Of a stretch of 5,356 nucleotides of DNA, positions 4,854-5,356 are shown in pieces; the first letter of the stretch is position 1; each line of letters opens with the position of its first letter. Under the pieces are notes generated by a model. It was not told where the DNA came from. It did not search any database and worked only from the letters and a program-made list of their open reading frames with translations. The stretch covers positions 1 through 5,356 of the forward strand of contig JAHFGU010000114.1 in the NCBI GenBank assembly GCA_023247285.1, in the 5' to 3' direction. Position numbers and translations under genes: made by a program. Source of the stretch: Candidatus Omnitrophota bacterium. Lineage in GTDB: Bacteria > Omnitrophota > Koll11 > Aquiviventales > Aquiviventaceae.

Positions 4854-5356
4854 TTAGACGCGGCTCGCCACGGCCTCCGGCGAAGGAGCCGGCGCATCCT
4901 CCCGCCACCACGCCAAAAACCGGTCCACCTTCTGCTCAATGATCAGGCGGGATTCGCGCACTGCGTGCTCGCGTTCGCGCGCCGAGCGGTCCACCAACCC
5001 CTGGAGATCATCGATGTTAAAGAGGAAGATGTTCTCCAGCTCGCCGACGGAAGGCTCCACGTTCCGCGGCACTCCAAGGTCGATCACGCACAGCGCCCGG
5101 CGGTGGCGGCGCGGCATCGCCGCCGCAAGCTGCGCCCGCGTGATGAGCGCCTCAGGGGCGCTGATCGAGCTGATGATGATGTCAGCCTCCGCCATCTGCG
5201 CCTCGAGCGCGTCGAGCGGGGCGGATGCGACCCCGTACCGCGCGGCAAGCTGCGCGGCCCGCTCCATCGAGCGATTCATGATGCGCAGCCTCCGGACGCC
5301 GCGCTCGGCCAGCCGTGCCAGCGTCAATTCGCCGATCTCCCCGGCGCCGACGAGGA
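4854..5356 (-). CDS. hemA: Glutamyl-tRNA reductase, C-terminal part (5' end outside window)
   Basis: Reduces glutamyl-tRNA(Glu) to glutamate-1-semialdehyde with NADPH, the entry step of the C5 pathway. The 166 visible residues begin inside the Rossmann glycine motif LVGAGEIGELTLARL, followed by MNRSMERAAQLA, ADIIISSISAPE, VIDLGVPRNVEPSV, and the FNIDDLQGLVDRS linker into the long spinal helix ending EQKVDRFLAWW. The catalytic N-terminal domain with the active-site cysteine lies beyond 5356. The frame is open from the window edge; a TTG at 5327 is an internal Leu, not a start. Unusually, the protein stops 16 residues after the FLAWW helix segment (REDAPAPSPEAVASRV), whereas long forms such as that of E. 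coli continue for roughly 80-90 residues of dimerisation domain. No remnant of that domain is found downstream. hemC follows after a 154-bp spacer. Confidence 0.95.
   Translation of the reverse strand, partial: LVGAGEIGELTLARLAERGVRRLRIMNRSMERAAQLAARYGVASAPLDALEAQMAEADIIISSISAPEALITRAQLAAAMPRRHRRALCVIDLGVPRNVEPSVGELENIFLFNIDDLQGLVDRSAREREHAVRESRLIIEQKVDRFLAWWREDAPAPSPEAVASRV

Overview
The window is a tetrapyrrole (heme/siroheme) biosynthesis locus. Every gene lies on the minus strand, so it is read from right to left: hemA (glutamyl-tRNA reductase, 5' part beyond the window edge), hemC (porphobilinogen deaminase), a candidate intrinsic terminator, tRNA-Arg(CCG), an exported TPR-repeat protein, a fused cobA-hemD (uroporphyrinogen-III C-methyltransferase / uroporphyrinogen-III synthase) and hemB (porphobilinogen synthase). 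Together these enzymes cover glutamyl-tRNA to glutamate semialdehyde (HemA), two 5-aminolevulinates to porphobilinogen (HemB), four porphobilinogens to hydroxymethylbilane (HemC), ring closure to uroporphyrinogen III (HemD half) and bis-methylation to precorrin-2 (CobA half). HemL, needed between HemA and HemB, is not here.

The sequence is strongly GC-rich and bacterial. It uses the C5 (glutamyl-tRNA) route to ALA, and its gene order with a CobA-HemD fusion is of a kind seen in several anaerobic and deep-branching lineages (Clostridia, Desulfobacterota-like, Nitrospirota-like, candidate phyla such as Omnitrophota). I cannot place it to phylum from the sequence alone. The heptanucleotide tandem repeat inside hemB and the palindromic repeats in the longer gaps recall repeat-rich candidate-phylum or environmental genomes, but that is only an impression.

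Layout by coordinate: 1-66, GC-rich flank with no supported gene; 67-1074 hemB, whose start overlaps the cobA-hemD stop by 4 bp (ATGA); 1071-2603 cobA-hemD; 2624-3568 TPR protein with signal peptide; 3594-3637 REP-like palindrome; 3647-3720 tRNA-Arg(CCG); 3735-3780 two consecutive hairpins, the second followed by a U5 tract; 3788-4699 hemC; 4700-4853 an intergenic gap almost filled by a nested, imperfect palindrome of about 107 bp plus an overlapping 10-bp inverted repeat; 4854-5356 the 3' part of hemA. No gene-free stretch exceeds 300 bases.

The enzymes themselves are ordinary and well conserved. The points worth a second look are the GluTR ending right after the spinal helix without the usual C-terminal dimerisation domain, an in-frame 3 x 7-bp repeat that enlarges a loop next to the HemB zinc site, the structured hemA-hemC spacer with mutually exclusive folds, a tRNA gene embedded between the two halves of the heme operon, and an exported TPR protein of unknown role co-directional with cobA-hemD. 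I see no convincing undescribed multi-gene system.
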